DNA of 64,000 nt from Diospyros lotus (GCF_014633365.1 NC_068350.1:38617119-38681118); one strand, 5' to 3'. Positions 47,921 to 60,125 are shown, counted from the first letter of the stretch. Notes: generated from the sequence alone by a model not told the origin. Made by a program: numbers and translations.

Positions 47921-48473
47921 TGATGATGCAGTGGACGATCACCCTCCTCGGCCTCTGCTAGGACACCTGCAATGGAGATGGGGACTTGCTCCCCCGGTTT
48001 ATCTCCGACGATCAAGTTGGGAACCCGGACCCAAAATCTTAGAATTATTCCTTATATGCTCTAGAAAATCAAAAGATGTTGAAATCCCTTACCTCTCCTT
48101 GTTCCCTTTCTTTTATCCTTGCGCTGAGATAGAGATTATGGATAGAGATCTTCGGGATCTCTATTCCGCTCTTCTCAGAATCTTGATAATAAGGATTCCA
48201 TAATGGCCACCGCCTTCAAAGGGATCCGGACAACCCCTATCTCCAGGATCTTCGGCGGGATGGTTGATCCCCGAGAACTCAAAAACTCTCTTACCTATCA
48301 TCAAGCCAACTGTCACGGAAATATATATATATATATCCACCACGTGTCCTCCTTGGATTCAAGCAAGATAACGTAGGCGAGGTGCCTCTTTAGTGGACAC
48401 GTGGCACTGCTGTCAACGATTAGATGTTCAGGACGTAGAAGTAATTATGAATCCGAGGGTATTTCCCTCATCA
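47921..48473 (-). repeat. 3' LTR of the gypsy element (553 bp)
   Basis: Plus strand TGATGATGCAG...TTTCCCTCATCA, so the ends form the inverted repeat TGATGA/TCATCA. The junction with exon 1 of copy E is exact at 47920/47921. Immediately inside lies GGAGTAGGGGCAAG on the minus strand (48474-48487), the polypurine tract. A (TA)n run at 48320-48336 may include the TATA box. Confidence 0.85.
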
Positions 48474-48756
48474 CTTGCCCCTACTCCTTGAGCGCTTCGG
48501 CCCGAAGGGCTCTAGGAGTACCGAAGTCTCCGAAGCTCAAATCCTCATCACCCCGAGGGTTAATGTTTTTCGGGCCCGAAGGGTTGAGGTGTCTTTTTCT
48601 TTTTCTTCGCGTGTCTGGAAGGCACAGGTATCGATTTGCTCTGATGGTTGTATCTCTTCCCAAGGCATTGTCCAAATCTTTTCGTCTCCCGAGGCATGCC
48701 AACTATGGGGTGGTTAATGCTCATCATTACTCGCCCTTTGGCTTTCCACCCCTATG

Positions 48757-48766
48757 GTTTAAATAG
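48757..48766 (+). promoter_or_regulatory. TATA-like box for the antisense gene
   Basis: TTTAAATAG about 115 bases before the ATG at 48877, in sense with the antisense gene and followed by a pyrimidine-rich initiator region. It lies just inside the 3' LTR, so the antisense gene appears to have its own promoter. Confidence 0.4.
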
Positions 48767-48876
48767 GGGTTTTTCACTCTTTCCCTTTTTCTTCCGACTA
48801 TCCTCAGCTTTTTATCTACTGTGGTGCTATCGAGCATTCTCATTTTCTTCACATCTTCTTGTCTAATCTCTTTGCA

Positions 48877-51196
48877 ATGGCGATCACTGGCTCCGGACGT
48901 TTCACCTCAAATGGCATCGAGCTCGTGGAGTGGGAAAAACACCCTGCTACCTCCATTCCTTGCCAATGGATGAGTGAGGCGGAATGCCAACAATTTCAGG
49001 AGAAATACGCGATTCCAGACGAGTGGGAGGTCGAGTTCAACACCCATCTCCGAGCGTGCCATCCCGTCGTTGGTCAACTCTATATTTACAAGTGCGCCTT
49101 TGATCGTGGTTTTCGGCTACCTCATCAGGGGTGGGTTATGTCGCTTCTCCAATGTCTTACCATTGTCCCAGCCCAACTTTCTCCCTTCGGGTGGAGATAT
49201 CTGATGGGGCTTCATCGTCATCTGTCGCATTGCCAAGGTGAAACCTACAGAAGAACTCTTTGACTGTTTTTTCACCACCAACCGCAACCCCGGTGGTTGG
49301 ATTTCTATTTCACCCAAAATTATAAATGAGGGCTGCCTCATTGCCCCCAAAGAGCGCCCCGAACTCGAGATCAAAGCCTCAACACTCATGCAATTTGGTG
49401 GATCGAAAGACTCCGACGACTGGAAAAAACGCTTCGTCTTCGTCCGCCCCCGATCATCCAGCTCTACTCAAGAAATTTGGTCCATATGCAATGGGTGGAC
49501 TTTAGATACTAAGCACAAACGTCCGAACATTGAGGACATCAAAGAGCTAGCTGGCAGGCTTATGAAGATCAGTCGGAACTGGGAGGAGGGATGGCTTTCT
49601 AACCCGGCCCTTACCAAGACGGGCTTAGACGGTGTAAACTGTAAGTTTTCGCCCTTCGCCTTCTTCTTCATTTTTCATTCCCATCAGGTGTTGACCTTCG
49701 TCGTTATTTCTTCCACAGTTGAAAATCTTTGGGAGATAACTTACTCTTCCATTGTCGAGGGGGCAGTCCTGGACTTTCCTCTGAGCAAGGGCCCCTTGGC
49801 CCAATCCAAGAGCAAGAAAACATCTAAGAAGGTTTCCAAAACTTCTCAAGGCCAAGGGCTTTCCACCTCGTCTGAGCAGGCTCCACGGAATACCCAAGGC
49901 AAGAAGTCCTTAGCCTCTTCGCGGTCAAGGAAAGCTGTGGAGGGAGACCCCCAAAGCTTCCAGGAGGCTCCGAAGAACAAGACCAAGGCGAGCCTGAAGG
50001 GCCCTTCCCCGAGGTCCCCGACCCCAAAAAGTAAAGACCTACTAGCCACAACAACTTCTGCTTCTCTGTCAAGCCCCTCCACGGGTGATACGGAGACCAT
50101 TGCCCAAGCCCTTGAAATGGCTCGCATTGCGGCACAGAAAAACCTACCTCCAGCAGGTACGAAACTCGTTATAACGCCTCCCAGCATTCTCGTTCCTTCC
50201 GTCTTTAAACGAATATTAAAATCTCTAACCCTAGAAGAGCGTCCAGGGATGGTCGGGGAGGCCTCTTTGGAGGAGACTTCCACCATGTCTGCAAGGGAAA
50301 TATTGGCACATCGAACGAAGCGCGGAAAAGTAGATGCCAATCTTTTTGTCCCTACCTTCCCTGCCATTCCGACCTCTGGAGCCTCCGAAGCCCCCGAGGT
50401 CCCCACCCGGATCTTGGCCCTTTCCAGCATTCCACCGACTGCGAGCGAGCCTAATTACTACACTGAGATCTTAAAGGTAGGATCACATTAACTTGTCTCT
50501 TTGAGTTCTTTTTATGCCGACAGACCTTAATCCTCACGTTGCCTCTTACTCCTCAGAATCTTTCGAGCCTCCAAGATTTAGTTTCTCTACGAGAGTCCGA
50601 CCTTCAAGCCCGGATTGCTTCTCTGGAGTCCGAGGTCGAGAAGCTTCGAGACCTTGAATCCCTCTCTTAGAAATTAGCAAATCTTGAGCACAATGTGCAT
50701 ATCCTTACCAAGTTGGTTGAATTGGCACAAGAAGAGTTAAAACTCGCCAACGAGGCAGAAGCTCAAGCTCATGAGGATCTAGAATTGGCTCAGAGGAACA
50801 TGCTAGAAGCTCATCAAACCAATTCCAGGCTCGGAGAGGAACTAGACGCTGCGAAGGGCGCGAATGACCTGCTCCGAGAAAATATCAAAAGACTCACCTC
50901 AGAGCTGAAAGAAGCCAAGAAAGGACAGGTCGAGGTGCTGGAGTCCTACTCTCGGTGTAAGGAAGATCTTCACATTACCCACGCTCAGCTTCAATCCGCC
51001 CCTTAAGGATGCCTGCGTGGCTTTTCAGAATGGTCGCGAGGATTTTCGAGGTTCTGAAGCTTACGCTGCAGAATTGGAAGGTGTCCTTCGGGGCGGGTTC
51101 AAGCATATGAGGAAGCTTACCAAGGAGCGCTTCTCGAACCTGGATGTGGACTCCATCCCCTTCGACATTACTGTTGCCTTATCGTCTTTAGAGTAG
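48877..51196 (+). pseudogene. Antisense gene of the Tat element (gypsy-type transposon protein family)
   Basis: Plus-strand gene opposite to gag-pol. The ATG at 48877 (MAITGSGRFTS) is preferred over the TTG at 48859. Residues 35-115 (EKYAIPDEWEVEF, GQLYIYKCAFDRGFRLP, LSPFGWRYLMG) fit the plant family known as putative gypsy type transposon (PF04195, Transposase_28). A one-base slip near 49206 shifts the frame into the long open stretch 49238-50491. Likely introns are 49641-49718 (78 bp) and 50477-50556 (80 bp). The middle is Ser/Pro/Lys-rich; the C-terminal part (50557-51006) is a Leu/Glu heptad coiled coil with a TAG at 50668-50670. A second slip near 51000 precedes the end at TAG 51194-51196. 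It is followed by AATAAAATTC near 51240. Function unknown. Confidence 0.7.
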
Positions 51197-51311
51197 ATAT
51201 CTTTGTATCTACCTTTGATGCTATGTAAAGTCATTTACTGTAATAAAATTCAACTTCTTTTTCATGACTTTAATTTAATTTTTCTCTTTTGTTTTGCTTG
51301 CTCTTGCCAAA

Positions 51312-51650
51312 GGGTTGGGCCCTTGGAGGATCATATCTGATCCCTCTATTTTTGTCGAAGACCATAAATCCCTTAGGGATCAAGTTTGATCCTTTTGTTT
51401 TTGTCGAGGGTTCGCGCCCCCTGAGGATCACATTTGATCCTTTTATTTTTGTTAAGGGTTCATGCCCCCCGAGGATCATATTTGATCCTTTTATTTTTGT
51501 CGAGGGTTCATGCCCCCCGAGGATCATATTTGATCCATTTGTTTTTGTCGAGGGTTCGTGCCCCCCAAGGATCACATTTGATCCTTCTATTTTTGTCGAG
51601 GGTTCGTGCCCCTAGAGGATCACATTTGATCCTGTCGATTTTGGTCCAAG
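51312..51650. repeat. 48-bp minisatellite, about seven units
   Basis: Each unit has the near-palindrome GGATCATATTTGATCC, then TTTTATTTTTGTCGAGGG and a C-rich TTCATGCCCCCC. The period is 48 bases, so both strands stay open as 16-residue repeats (plus FVEGSCPPRI, minus NMILGGHEPS). It sits between the antisense gene and the integrase end, probably in both 3' UTRs. Confidence 0.9.
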
Positions 51651-51817
51651 GCTCAAGGCCCTCTCAAAGTGAGGCTTAGTTTTAATCAAGGGTGCTCCCC
51701 TAAGTCTTTAGAGACGAAGAGCCTTCACTGATAGGAGAGAAAAAGAATATGTTTATTTCAAAATAACATATGGAGATCATAATAAAGAAAACATTACTGA
51801 TAGAATTTTCTTAAATT

Positions 51818-53116
51818 CTACACATTCCAAGCATTTTTGACTAGTGTACCCTCGGGGGTTTGGAGTTTGTAAGCCCCCAGGCTGAGAACTTCCGCTACCT
51901 TGAATGGACCTTCACAATTCGATGTCAACTTATTCGCTTCTCGGGCCCCCCGAACATCTGCTCGTCGCAATACCCAATCTCCAAGAAGAAAATTTCGTGC
52001 CCTTACTTTTCGATTGTAGTATCTTTCTATACGTTGATTGTAGGCAGCTTGCCTAATCTTTACTTGATCACAGAATTCATCTAGGAAATCTAAGTTATCC
52101 CTGAGACTTTTCTCATTGGATTCTGGGTTGAAGAGCTCCACCCTTAGCGTAGGTACTCCTATTTCAACGAGGATTAACGCTTCCGAACCTTAACATAAGC
52201 TGAAAGGGGTTTCCCCCATGGATACCTTCACCGTGGTTCGATAAGACCATAGGATTTTTGGCAGTTCTTCCACCCAGCTGTTGTCTGCCTTATCCACTCA
52301 TGTTTTTAAACCATGCAGCAAAGTTCTGTTGGCGAGTTCAATTTATCCGTTAGCCTGTGGATGGGCCACCGAAGTAAATTGTTGTCTTATTCCCAACTCC
52401 CGACACTATTCTTGGATAGATCGGTCAGTGAACTGGGTGCCGTTATCAGATATCAGTATCCGAGGAATTCCAAAGCGACAAACTACATTCTTCCACAGAA
52501 ATTGTTTCACCCTTCGAGCGGTAATGGAAGCCACTACTTCAGCTTCAACCTACTTTGTGAAATAATCAATGGCGACCACGATATACTTAATCTGCCCTGC
52601 AACTGGGGGAAAAGGCCCCAAGATATCAATACCCCATTGAGAAAATGGGCAGGGTGTAATCAGATGAGCTAGGGTGACCGCTGGCACATGAACCATGTTG
52701 GAGGTTCGTTGGCACCTATCGCAGGTCCTGACCAGCTACTGTGAGTCTCTTATCATCGTCGGCCAATAGTACCCCTGTCGAAGAGCTTTATGGTTAAGGG
52801 TTCGAGCTCCGATATGACTTCCGCATATACCTTCATGAATCTCCCTCAAGATGTAGTCTGCTTCACGAGGTCTGACACACTTAAGCAACGGCTGTGAGAA
52901 TGATCTCCGATAAAGCTCCCTATTAACCAATACGAAGCTTCGGGCCTTCCTTCTAACTTCTCGAGCTTCCGAATCATCCTCATGAAGCTTTTCCTCTCTT
53001 AAGTATAACAATAAAGGATCCATCCAGCTAGGCTCGTCATCTACACATAGTTGATCGTTGACTTCTTCAATACTCTTCTGTGGCAGGGACTCAATCCGAA
53101 TTTCTCGAGAGCTCAT
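51818..53116 (-). pseudogene. pol: Gypsy integrase, interrupted
   Basis: HHCC zinc domain: the His pair in REIHEGICGSHIG and, after a stop at 52736-52738, the Cys pair in CDRCQ. The catalytic core has the first Asp in GIDILGPF, the second in LISDNGTQF and the Glu in IELANRTL, so the DDE set is present. Several stops interrupt the core, including a TAA at about 52190-52192. The C-terminal part 51818-52141 is open (107 residues) with NRKVRARNFLLGDWVLRR and ends at the natural stop after NAWNV. No integrase product is possible from this copy. Confidence 0.85.
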
Positions 53117-53137
53117 TGGAAAAGAGGAAGAGGCAAT

Positions 53138-53497
53138 TCAAGACAATAGATCCACTTCTGTGTTCATGGCCCAAGGGACATATTCCACCTTAACATATTG
53201 GAAACGCGCGATTAAATCTCTTACCAAGGCTAGGTACCTAGCCATGTGGGTTTCCCGAGCCTCATATTCCCCATTTACTTGCTGCACCACCAAGTTAGAG
53301 TCCAAACTCACCTCAATTCGACGGACTCCCAATTGTTCGGCTAATCTCAAACCTGTCAACAGGGCCTCATATTCCGCCTCATTGTTAGATGCTTGGAACT
53401 CAAAATGCAAAGCATAAGGCCATGCCTGCCCACCGGGACTTTTAATCATCAAACCTGCTCCACCGCCTCCTAAGGTTGAGCTCCCATCTATAGCCAA
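53138..53497 (-). pseudogene. pol: Archaeal-type second RNase H of the gypsy element
   Basis: Ribonuclease H fold with the catalytic set visible: Asp in AIDGSS, Glu in NNEAEYEALL and Asp in SLDSNLVVQQVNGEYEA. The usual last Asp region reads NTEVDLLS. It is open for 119 codons and lies between the first RNase H and the integrase. An additional RNase H here is the hallmark of Tat elements. Confidence 0.85.
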
Positions 53498-53569
53498 TAT
53501 CCAGGGCTTGTGATCCTCCTCCGAAGCTTCTGAGGACCCTATGCCTTTTGCAATGAAATCTGCCAGCGC

Positions 53570-53890
53570 CTAAGCGTTGATAGCCGGTCGAGGCTTATAC
53601 TCGATATCAAAAGCTGTAAGCTCCATTACCCATTTCAACATTCTTCCGAAGAGCTCAAGCTTGCTAAGAACCTGCCACAAATGTTGGTTAGTAAACACAA
53701 CAATTGTATGGGCTTGAAAAGAGGGCCGAAGCTTTCTTGCCGATATTATCAAGGCAAAAGCTAGCTTCTCCATGGGAGGGTACCGAACCTCTGCCCCTGT
53801 CAACGGCTTACTAGCGTAGTAGAGGGGCCTTTGCCTCTTATCTTCTTCACGAACTGGCATCGAACTTACGACTTCCTCCGCTATCGCCAA
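53570..53890 (-). pseudogene. pol: First RNase H of the gypsy element
   Basis: Recognised by PLYYASKPLTGAEVRYPPMEKLAFALI and VFTNQHLWQVLSKLE, with the tail FDIEYKPRPAINA. Compared with active gypsy RNase H domains the acidic catalytic residues are not evident, which is usual for the first RNase H of Tat elements. Confidence 0.8.
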
Positions 53891-53914
53891 ATAGATGTAC
53901 AGCGGTTCTCCCGG

Positions 53915-54345
53915 CTACGGCTTCGTGAGAATTAGAGGTGTGGCCAGGTGCTCCTTCAGTTTGTCAAAAGCTTCTTGACATTCGGCATCCCAAACAAAAT
54001 TCTTCACTTTTGATAGGACCTTATAGAAGGGAAGGCCCTTTTCCGCCAGACGAGAAAGGAATCTCCCCAAGGTTGTCATTCTCCCCGTAAGGCTTTGTAC
54101 TTCCTTGACACTCCTTGGGGCCGGCATATCCATAATAACTTTAACCTTTTCTGGGTTTACTTCAATCCCTCAGTGGTGCACTATGTAACCCAAGAACTTC
54201 CCTGCAGAGACGCCAAAAGCACATTTGAGAGGATTAAGTTTTACATGAAACTTACGAAAGGTTTTGAAGCACTCCTCCAAATCTTTTGGATGATGCTCGA
54301 CAGCTAGACTTTTCACCAGCATATCATCTACATAGGCTTCCATAT
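53915..54345 (-). pseudogene. pol: Gypsy reverse transcriptase, C-terminal part
   Basis: Contains the catalytic YVDD (EAYVDDMLVKS, 54305-54335), FRKFHVKLNPLKCAFGV and the thumb stretch EVQSLTGRMTTLGRFLSR. A frameshift lies between 54133 and 54170. The upstream half is displaced to 61712-62275 by the CACTA insertion three residues before the YVDD motif. Confidence 0.9.
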
Positions 54346-54356
54346 CACTACAAGAA

Positions 54357-54725
54357 AACAGTAAATTAGAGACGGATTTTTGAGACGGATTTTTCCGTCT
54401 CAAATAGAGACGGATTTTGAGACGGAAAAAATTCGTCTCTAATGTGAGACGGATTTAGAGACGAAAAAAATTCTGTCTCTATTTTGAGACGGATTTAGAG
54501 ACAAAATAAATCAGTCTTAAATTAAAGACGGATTTAGAGACGGAAAAAATTTGTCTCTAAAATGTGAGACAGATTTTGAGACGGATTTTTTTTCGTCTCT
54601 AATTAGAGATGAATTTTTTTGCATCTCTAAATCCGTCTTTAATTTGAGACGGAAAAAAATCCATCTGAAAATCCGTCTCAAACTTTAGAGACGGATATTT
54701 TTCTGTCTCTAAATCCGTCTCTAAT
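54357..54725. repeat. 5' subterminal array of the CACTA element
   Basis: About twenty copies of GAGACGGATTT or its complement in both orientations, separated by short A/T spacers. In En/Spm-type elements such motifs bind the element's TNPA protein. Confidence 0.85.
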
Positions 54726-55548
54726 TAGCAATTAAATATAATTATTTAATTTAAAATCTATTGAAAGTTTATTTAAATATATAAATAATAAAAAAATATA
54801 TTAAAAAATGTAAACTAAATATAAAATTTTATAAAACACACAGTCCATTTTAATTAGTAATTAATATTAATAATATATACATTACATTTTAATTAGTAAT
54901 ACACTACATTTTAATATTATAAAACTCTATAAATAAAATATATACTAAACATACATTACATTTTAAATTTTGAGGACGTAAAATGGGATAATCAAATATT
55001 AAAAAATAATTAAATTAAAAGTTAATTAATCTAAAATTTAAGATGATTAATAAATTAAAAACACCTTTAAATCAATTAAAAAAATGTTAAATAAAAAAAA
55101 TTATAGACATTCAATAATAAATATATAAATAATTTTCTAATATAAATCAACAAAAAAAATGGTACTACCTATGTGACTCGTGTCACATTCAGTAGATGTT
55201 CAACTAACATTTATCCATATATCTATTATATTCATCTCATGAATATTGACATGTGACTTATTATTCTTTAATATAAATATTTCATACTAATTAAAAGAAG
55301 TAGTCCATGTGTCAGTTTATAATTAATTTATCATATTTTTCTTCTGAGAAATCTAAGAATTGTCTATTTATTTAAGGATGATAGGTTAAAGACATGTTCA
55401 ATTGGACCCTATAGATTTCAACAATGCCAGTCACATTAAGATGGTGAACACATTTACTACAAGAATTTAGACTTATTCTGACAAACTAATTTGTCACAAT
55501 AGGTATGAAAATTCTGACAACATACTTATTGTAACGAAATGACACTAC

Positions 55549-55620
55549 AATAAAGCAACAGTTTAGAGACGAATTTTTGAGACAAATTTAGAGACGGAAG
55601 ATATGGGAGAAAATCCATCT
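55549..55620 (+). other. Second CACTA-like terminus inside the element
   Basis: CACTACAATAAAGCAACAG is followed directly by TTTAGAGACGAATTTTTGAG and AGAGACGGAAG, the layout of a CACTA 5' end with its own subterminal motifs. Just upstream (55458-55475) TACTACAAGAATTTAGACTT looks like the end of yet another CACTA family. Confidence 0.5.
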
Positions 55621-55623
55621 CTA

Positions 55624-55660
<37 letters not shown>
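55617..55660 (+). repeat. (AAT)n microsatellite
   Basis: About 14 uninterrupted AAT/TAA units inside the CACTA element. Confidence 0.9.
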
Positions 55661-55699
55661 TCTATATTAAAAAAATAGATATATATATACACATATATC

Positions 55700-57000
55700 T
55701 ATATTAAAAAAAAAAAGAGAAGTCAGGCGGACCGGGTCAGATCCGCCTACTAAAAGGGAAGGTCTCTTGTCGATCAGCCCAAAGATAAATAAGATGGGGT
55801 CGATAGTGGGAGGCGAAAGTTTCCCCACCAATTTTGCTCTATTTTTTCTCTCAATTTTATCTCAATAACACCTTTCTAAATCATCGCTTTATGTCATGTA
55901 TCTAGCCGTTCGATCGTTGATCCGACACGTTTTAATTATGAAAGTGAACTCGATGTACAAGTAGGTAAGTCTTTTAGTTTCATCAACACATTATTTTCAG
56001 TATATATCCATGATATATATACTTATATGTGAAAATTGGGTATTTGGCCAGAAGTTTAAACATAGATCTATAGAGATTCAACCGTTGAATTTTGTTAATT
56101 TTTGGGTATGTTGGTCAATAGGGGTAAGGGTATTGGGTGCTTGTCTCTGATCGTCGGAAATAGCCGGCGACAATTGACAGTGTTTCACTTTGTTTTATGA
56201 ATCTTCATTAATCGTGCAGCCCTTTCTTTAGAAGTTTGAGGGCTTATGTATGATTTATTTAATTATTTTTTTGGGTTAATTGAGTATGTTGGTAGGAGAA
56301 TGAATAGTATTGAAACTCAAAAACACGAGTGTTTTCATAAAAATAATGGCACTTGCAACACATTATCAAATTTAAGTCGTAATTTAGATACTAACTCAAA
56401 ATTAGATTCCTAATTCTAAAAGTAAAATAATTTATTATTTTACTATTATAAAGTTTATTGACTAATTTGATTCAAAATTAAATATTTATTTGATTACTTT
56501 TCAAGTATTATGACACTCCCAAACTTAAAATATAATAAAATATTTGATAGTTTATTTTTTATTTATTTACATAATAATTTATTTGACATTTTATTTTTTA
56601 TTTTTTTATTAACTCGACAATCAATTTGGACAACTAATTTTGATGTTATCATTATCCTTTCTATTTAGATCATTGAGATTTTTTCAGCTAAAAAATATAA
56701 ATGGTAAATATATACATAAATGTAAAAATATTAAAGTAATATTTGATATTCAAGAAAGGATAATAAAGATTATCATTGAAAAAATATATCTAATAATAGA
56801 AAAGTACATATACAAATGAGAAAGTAAAAAACCACTTTTGTATCATTTATTATTAAAAAGTATATCTAATAATAAATTTTGTTGTTTTTTTATAAAAATT
56901 ATAATTTTTTAATATTTTATAAACCAAGTTGTGTGACACAGTACTTAAAAAAATTATTAAGATTTAATTAATAATTAATTATTTAAAAAAAAAATTCAAA
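55700..57000. other. Non-coding CACTA interior, 5' side
   Basis: A GC-richer stretch (55715-55990) with aggcggaccgggtcag, then AT-rich sequence. No open frame or motif recognised. It could be the transcription start region and first intron of the transposase gene. Confidence 0.35.
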
Positions 57001-57421
57001 TCCCCAAATCCTTCTTTCCTCCACTCATTCCCTCTTTCCCTCAAATCCCTAACTCACGATCCCCAAATTCCTAAATCCTTCTTTCCCTCTCTCATTCCCT
57101 CTTTCCCTCAAATCCCTAGCTCCCCCCTCTCTCTCTTTGAACTCACGCCCGACATCTCCGCCTCTGCCTTCGTCTCCTGCCTCCGGTTGTCGCCGCCGCC
57201 TTCGTCTCCCGCCTCGGGTCGTCGCTGCCGCTTCGTCTCCCGCCTTTGGTCGCCGTCACCGCCTCCTGATCTGCCTTCAGTCATCATCGCAGTTGCCTCA
57301 AGGTCTGGTTCTTCCACCGCCCATTTCGATTTCCCTCTTTGCGAAAAGAAATCGTAAGGCTAAACTCCCCCCTTGCTCTCTCACTCTTCAACCAGCTCTT
57401 CTCCAAGTCCTCCTCGACTAG
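57001..57421 (+). other. Exon-like GC-rich block in the CACTA interior
   Basis: Opens with two tandem copies of about 57 bp (57000-57057 and 57060-57117) sharing atccttctttccctc, tcattccctctttccctcaa and atcccta. It continues with a pyrimidine- and GC-rich stretch open for 94 codons (57137-57421) that reads as Ser/Pro/Arg-rich protein. This resembles the 5' UTR and first exon of a captured or element gene, but no family is recognisable. Confidence 0.3.
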
Positions 57422-60125
57422 GTTGGTTAAGAGTTTGATGATTCCATTTGTTCTAGTCAGTTTGGTAGTTAATTATATGCTATTTGATTTTAATCGTTTC
57501 ATACAGAGCTCAGCTCTAGGATAAGAATTGTGTTTGTGTCAGTTCAATTAGAAATCTCAACCTTCTTGAGGATGGATCGGTGCATGCTTGGCTGTGCCAT
57601 ATAGGTGCTTGCAGGTTCTAAAGGAACAATCGAAAAGCAAAAATGATAATAACAAAATAGAATAAAATATAGAGAGCAAGAAAGGAAATAAGTCGTTGAT
57701 GATAATTTAATATAAGATATTTTCTCGTTTGATTCAACTGAATAGCAAATAAGACTGTTCGTTAAGTGACTAAAAGGCAATGTTCATCAGACAGGTGAAA
57801 TTGCTGCAGCCAAAGTGTTTTCGATGTCTAGTTTTAGACATTTACTTGAATGTGTTATACCTATGAGTATCCCATTGAATTATGAATTACTATGTCTAAC
57901 TGTTAAAAGAAAATTATTGTACACGTATCTTTGATTCACACAACAAACTGTATACTCCTATTTTCCATAGATTATGTGGAAATTGGAATACCACATAATC
58001 TTTTAAAATGTATATAGATAGATATAGTTTTCAGAGAGACATGAACTTTTAAACTCTCAAATTCTGTTTTTATTTATTTTCTAAATATATATTATTTGAG
58101 GTGACTTTTTTTTGTAACAAAACCATAGGTAACTTGAACACATATTAATCTCTATTATACTCATGAAAATCATGTGATTTGGAAGATATGAAATGAATGA
58201 ATAATTGAAGTGCCCATTTCCTCTACGTATGCATATTATATATATATATGCATTGAAAATCCAGTAATTTGGGAGCACAGTGATGCCAGGGGATTACATG
58301 CTTGCAACTGAAGTGGGTGGGATCAATGATAACCTTCCCTTATTGTTATTATTATCACTAATTAAAATACACTCCCAAACTCTAATTTGATGTTCTGATA
58401 AAGTAGCATGATTTATGAGATAATGATCATATTACTTGCTTTACTAGCCTGCAGTTTTTTCAAGCAAAAAAATGTCTACCAATCTAAGCCAATTAACCAA
58501 ACAACAAGATATATGAAGGTATTGTAAGCTAGAGGGGCAATATAAATAAAATATATATAAATATATGAAGTGAGTGGGGGTGGGGCAATACATAAATTTT
58601 TTTTCTCAAAAGTGGGCTATTTGGAAATTCAGATTCTATTATGAGAGGTATGACATGGAACTTAGGAAGTGTTGAACATGCTATGGTTCAAGTGTACCTT
58701 TGCTTCAAATGTTAGCTTTTAACATGTTTGGACAATCTATACTTCCTCTTCTTGTTGTGAAAGAAATTGGAGTACTTATTCATTTGTTCATTCATTTAGA
58801 AAGAATAAATTAACTTCAAAATGTATATATAGAGACTTTGGTCTTTGTAAATGTGAATAAATGCGCTTTATGTCCTTTTTCTTTTTCTCAAAGTGCTGAA
58901 AATTGCCATAGTTTTCATCCAACTCCTTAACAACACAAAAGAACAAGCAGTTTTGAAAGATAGGAAATATATTCACTAGGATTTGTGGCCTTATCTATAA
59001 TTCAATATCATTAAAGTTTGTACCAATTTGTTGTATTGCTTGACCTTTTTATTCTTTTTGTGAAAAATCAGTCATTATTCCTTTTGCTTTCCAACACTTC
59101 CATGAAACTTTGATATGCTCGCTCTAGTCAATTGATTTTAATTTGTTGATTATGTCTTGATTCTTTAATTCATGATTACTTAAATGTTATTTTTACTTGT
59201 AGGTGTTTCAAGTATGAAGCTTTAGAAGTTATAGTGGTTTTCTTATTGCAATTATTTTGTATAGCTATACTATGTTGTTGTATTGCTAGTTTGTTTGAGG
59301 ATTAGAATAGTGTTTTCCTTGCTTAAGCTTTTGTGTACTACCTATCAATTATTGTTTAGTTTAATATTGTTATACCAAGCAGGCGCTTAATCGTTACCAA
59401 CACTATTTTTATCAAAGCATGGAATGACTATTTAAAATCACTGCCTTCTCTAGCCCCAGATTTTCCTTGCCTCTTTCGCCATTAAATTGCTGATTTTTTG
59501 GTCTGATCACTAGCAAGCAGTTGCTCTGTATGATCTATATTGCACTCCTTTGAAGTTATGTTCATATACAAGTTAAGGTTGAATGTGGTATATATCTCGA
59601 TACATTTGCCCAATGATGGAAATCTTTATTTATTTTGCGGTCTTATGGACAACACAACACTGCCAAGCCAAACGAGGCCTTAGTCGTGAACAGTTGCCTC
59701 TACTGCTATGGCTACCTTCTCTTTCTACTTTCTCTCTTTCTTTTAAACACACTCTCTCACACACACACTAATAGTTCCTTGGATGTGTTTATTGTAGTAT
59801 ACAAGCAAATAGCATTTTCATGCATATATCCCTTAGAGATGATTATTGGTAGAGGTATTTGATGACTTATGGAGATAAATCATTGATGAATTGATCAAAG
59901 ATGTTTGGGATCCGAAGGAATCCGAATATGATTGATGTTCTGTGTGGTGTTACTATTTAGATTTGTTTTTTCTCACTTGAGATTCATTATTTTATCATTT
60001 ATATTTTTGAGTGTCTTTTGAAAAACAATAGTTTTAAAAATAACATTGGATATTAGTGACTAAATATATATGCACTGGCCTTAGGGTAGTTTATATACCT
60101 ATTTTGTCAGTGTTGGCTTACTTAG
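57422..60125. other. AT-rich CACTA interior without recognised genes
   Basis: About 2.7 kb with only short frames on both strands. It may hold long introns of the gene that ends at 61010 or the remains of a deleted transposase gene. A TCTCTCACACACAC tract lies near 59752-59768. Confidence 0.35.

Noticed and set aside
51289..51679. Protein-coding repeat gene on either strand
   Set aside because: Open frames on both strands follow from the 48-bp period being divisible by three; this is a minisatellite.
55617..55660. CRISPR-like or regulated direct repeats
   Set aside because: A simple (AAT)n microsatellite in a plant genome; no spacers.
57137..57421. Gene start captured by the CACTA element
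   Set aside because: The frame is open but low-complexity Ser/Pro/Arg, with a competing minus-strand frame; kept only as an exon-like block.
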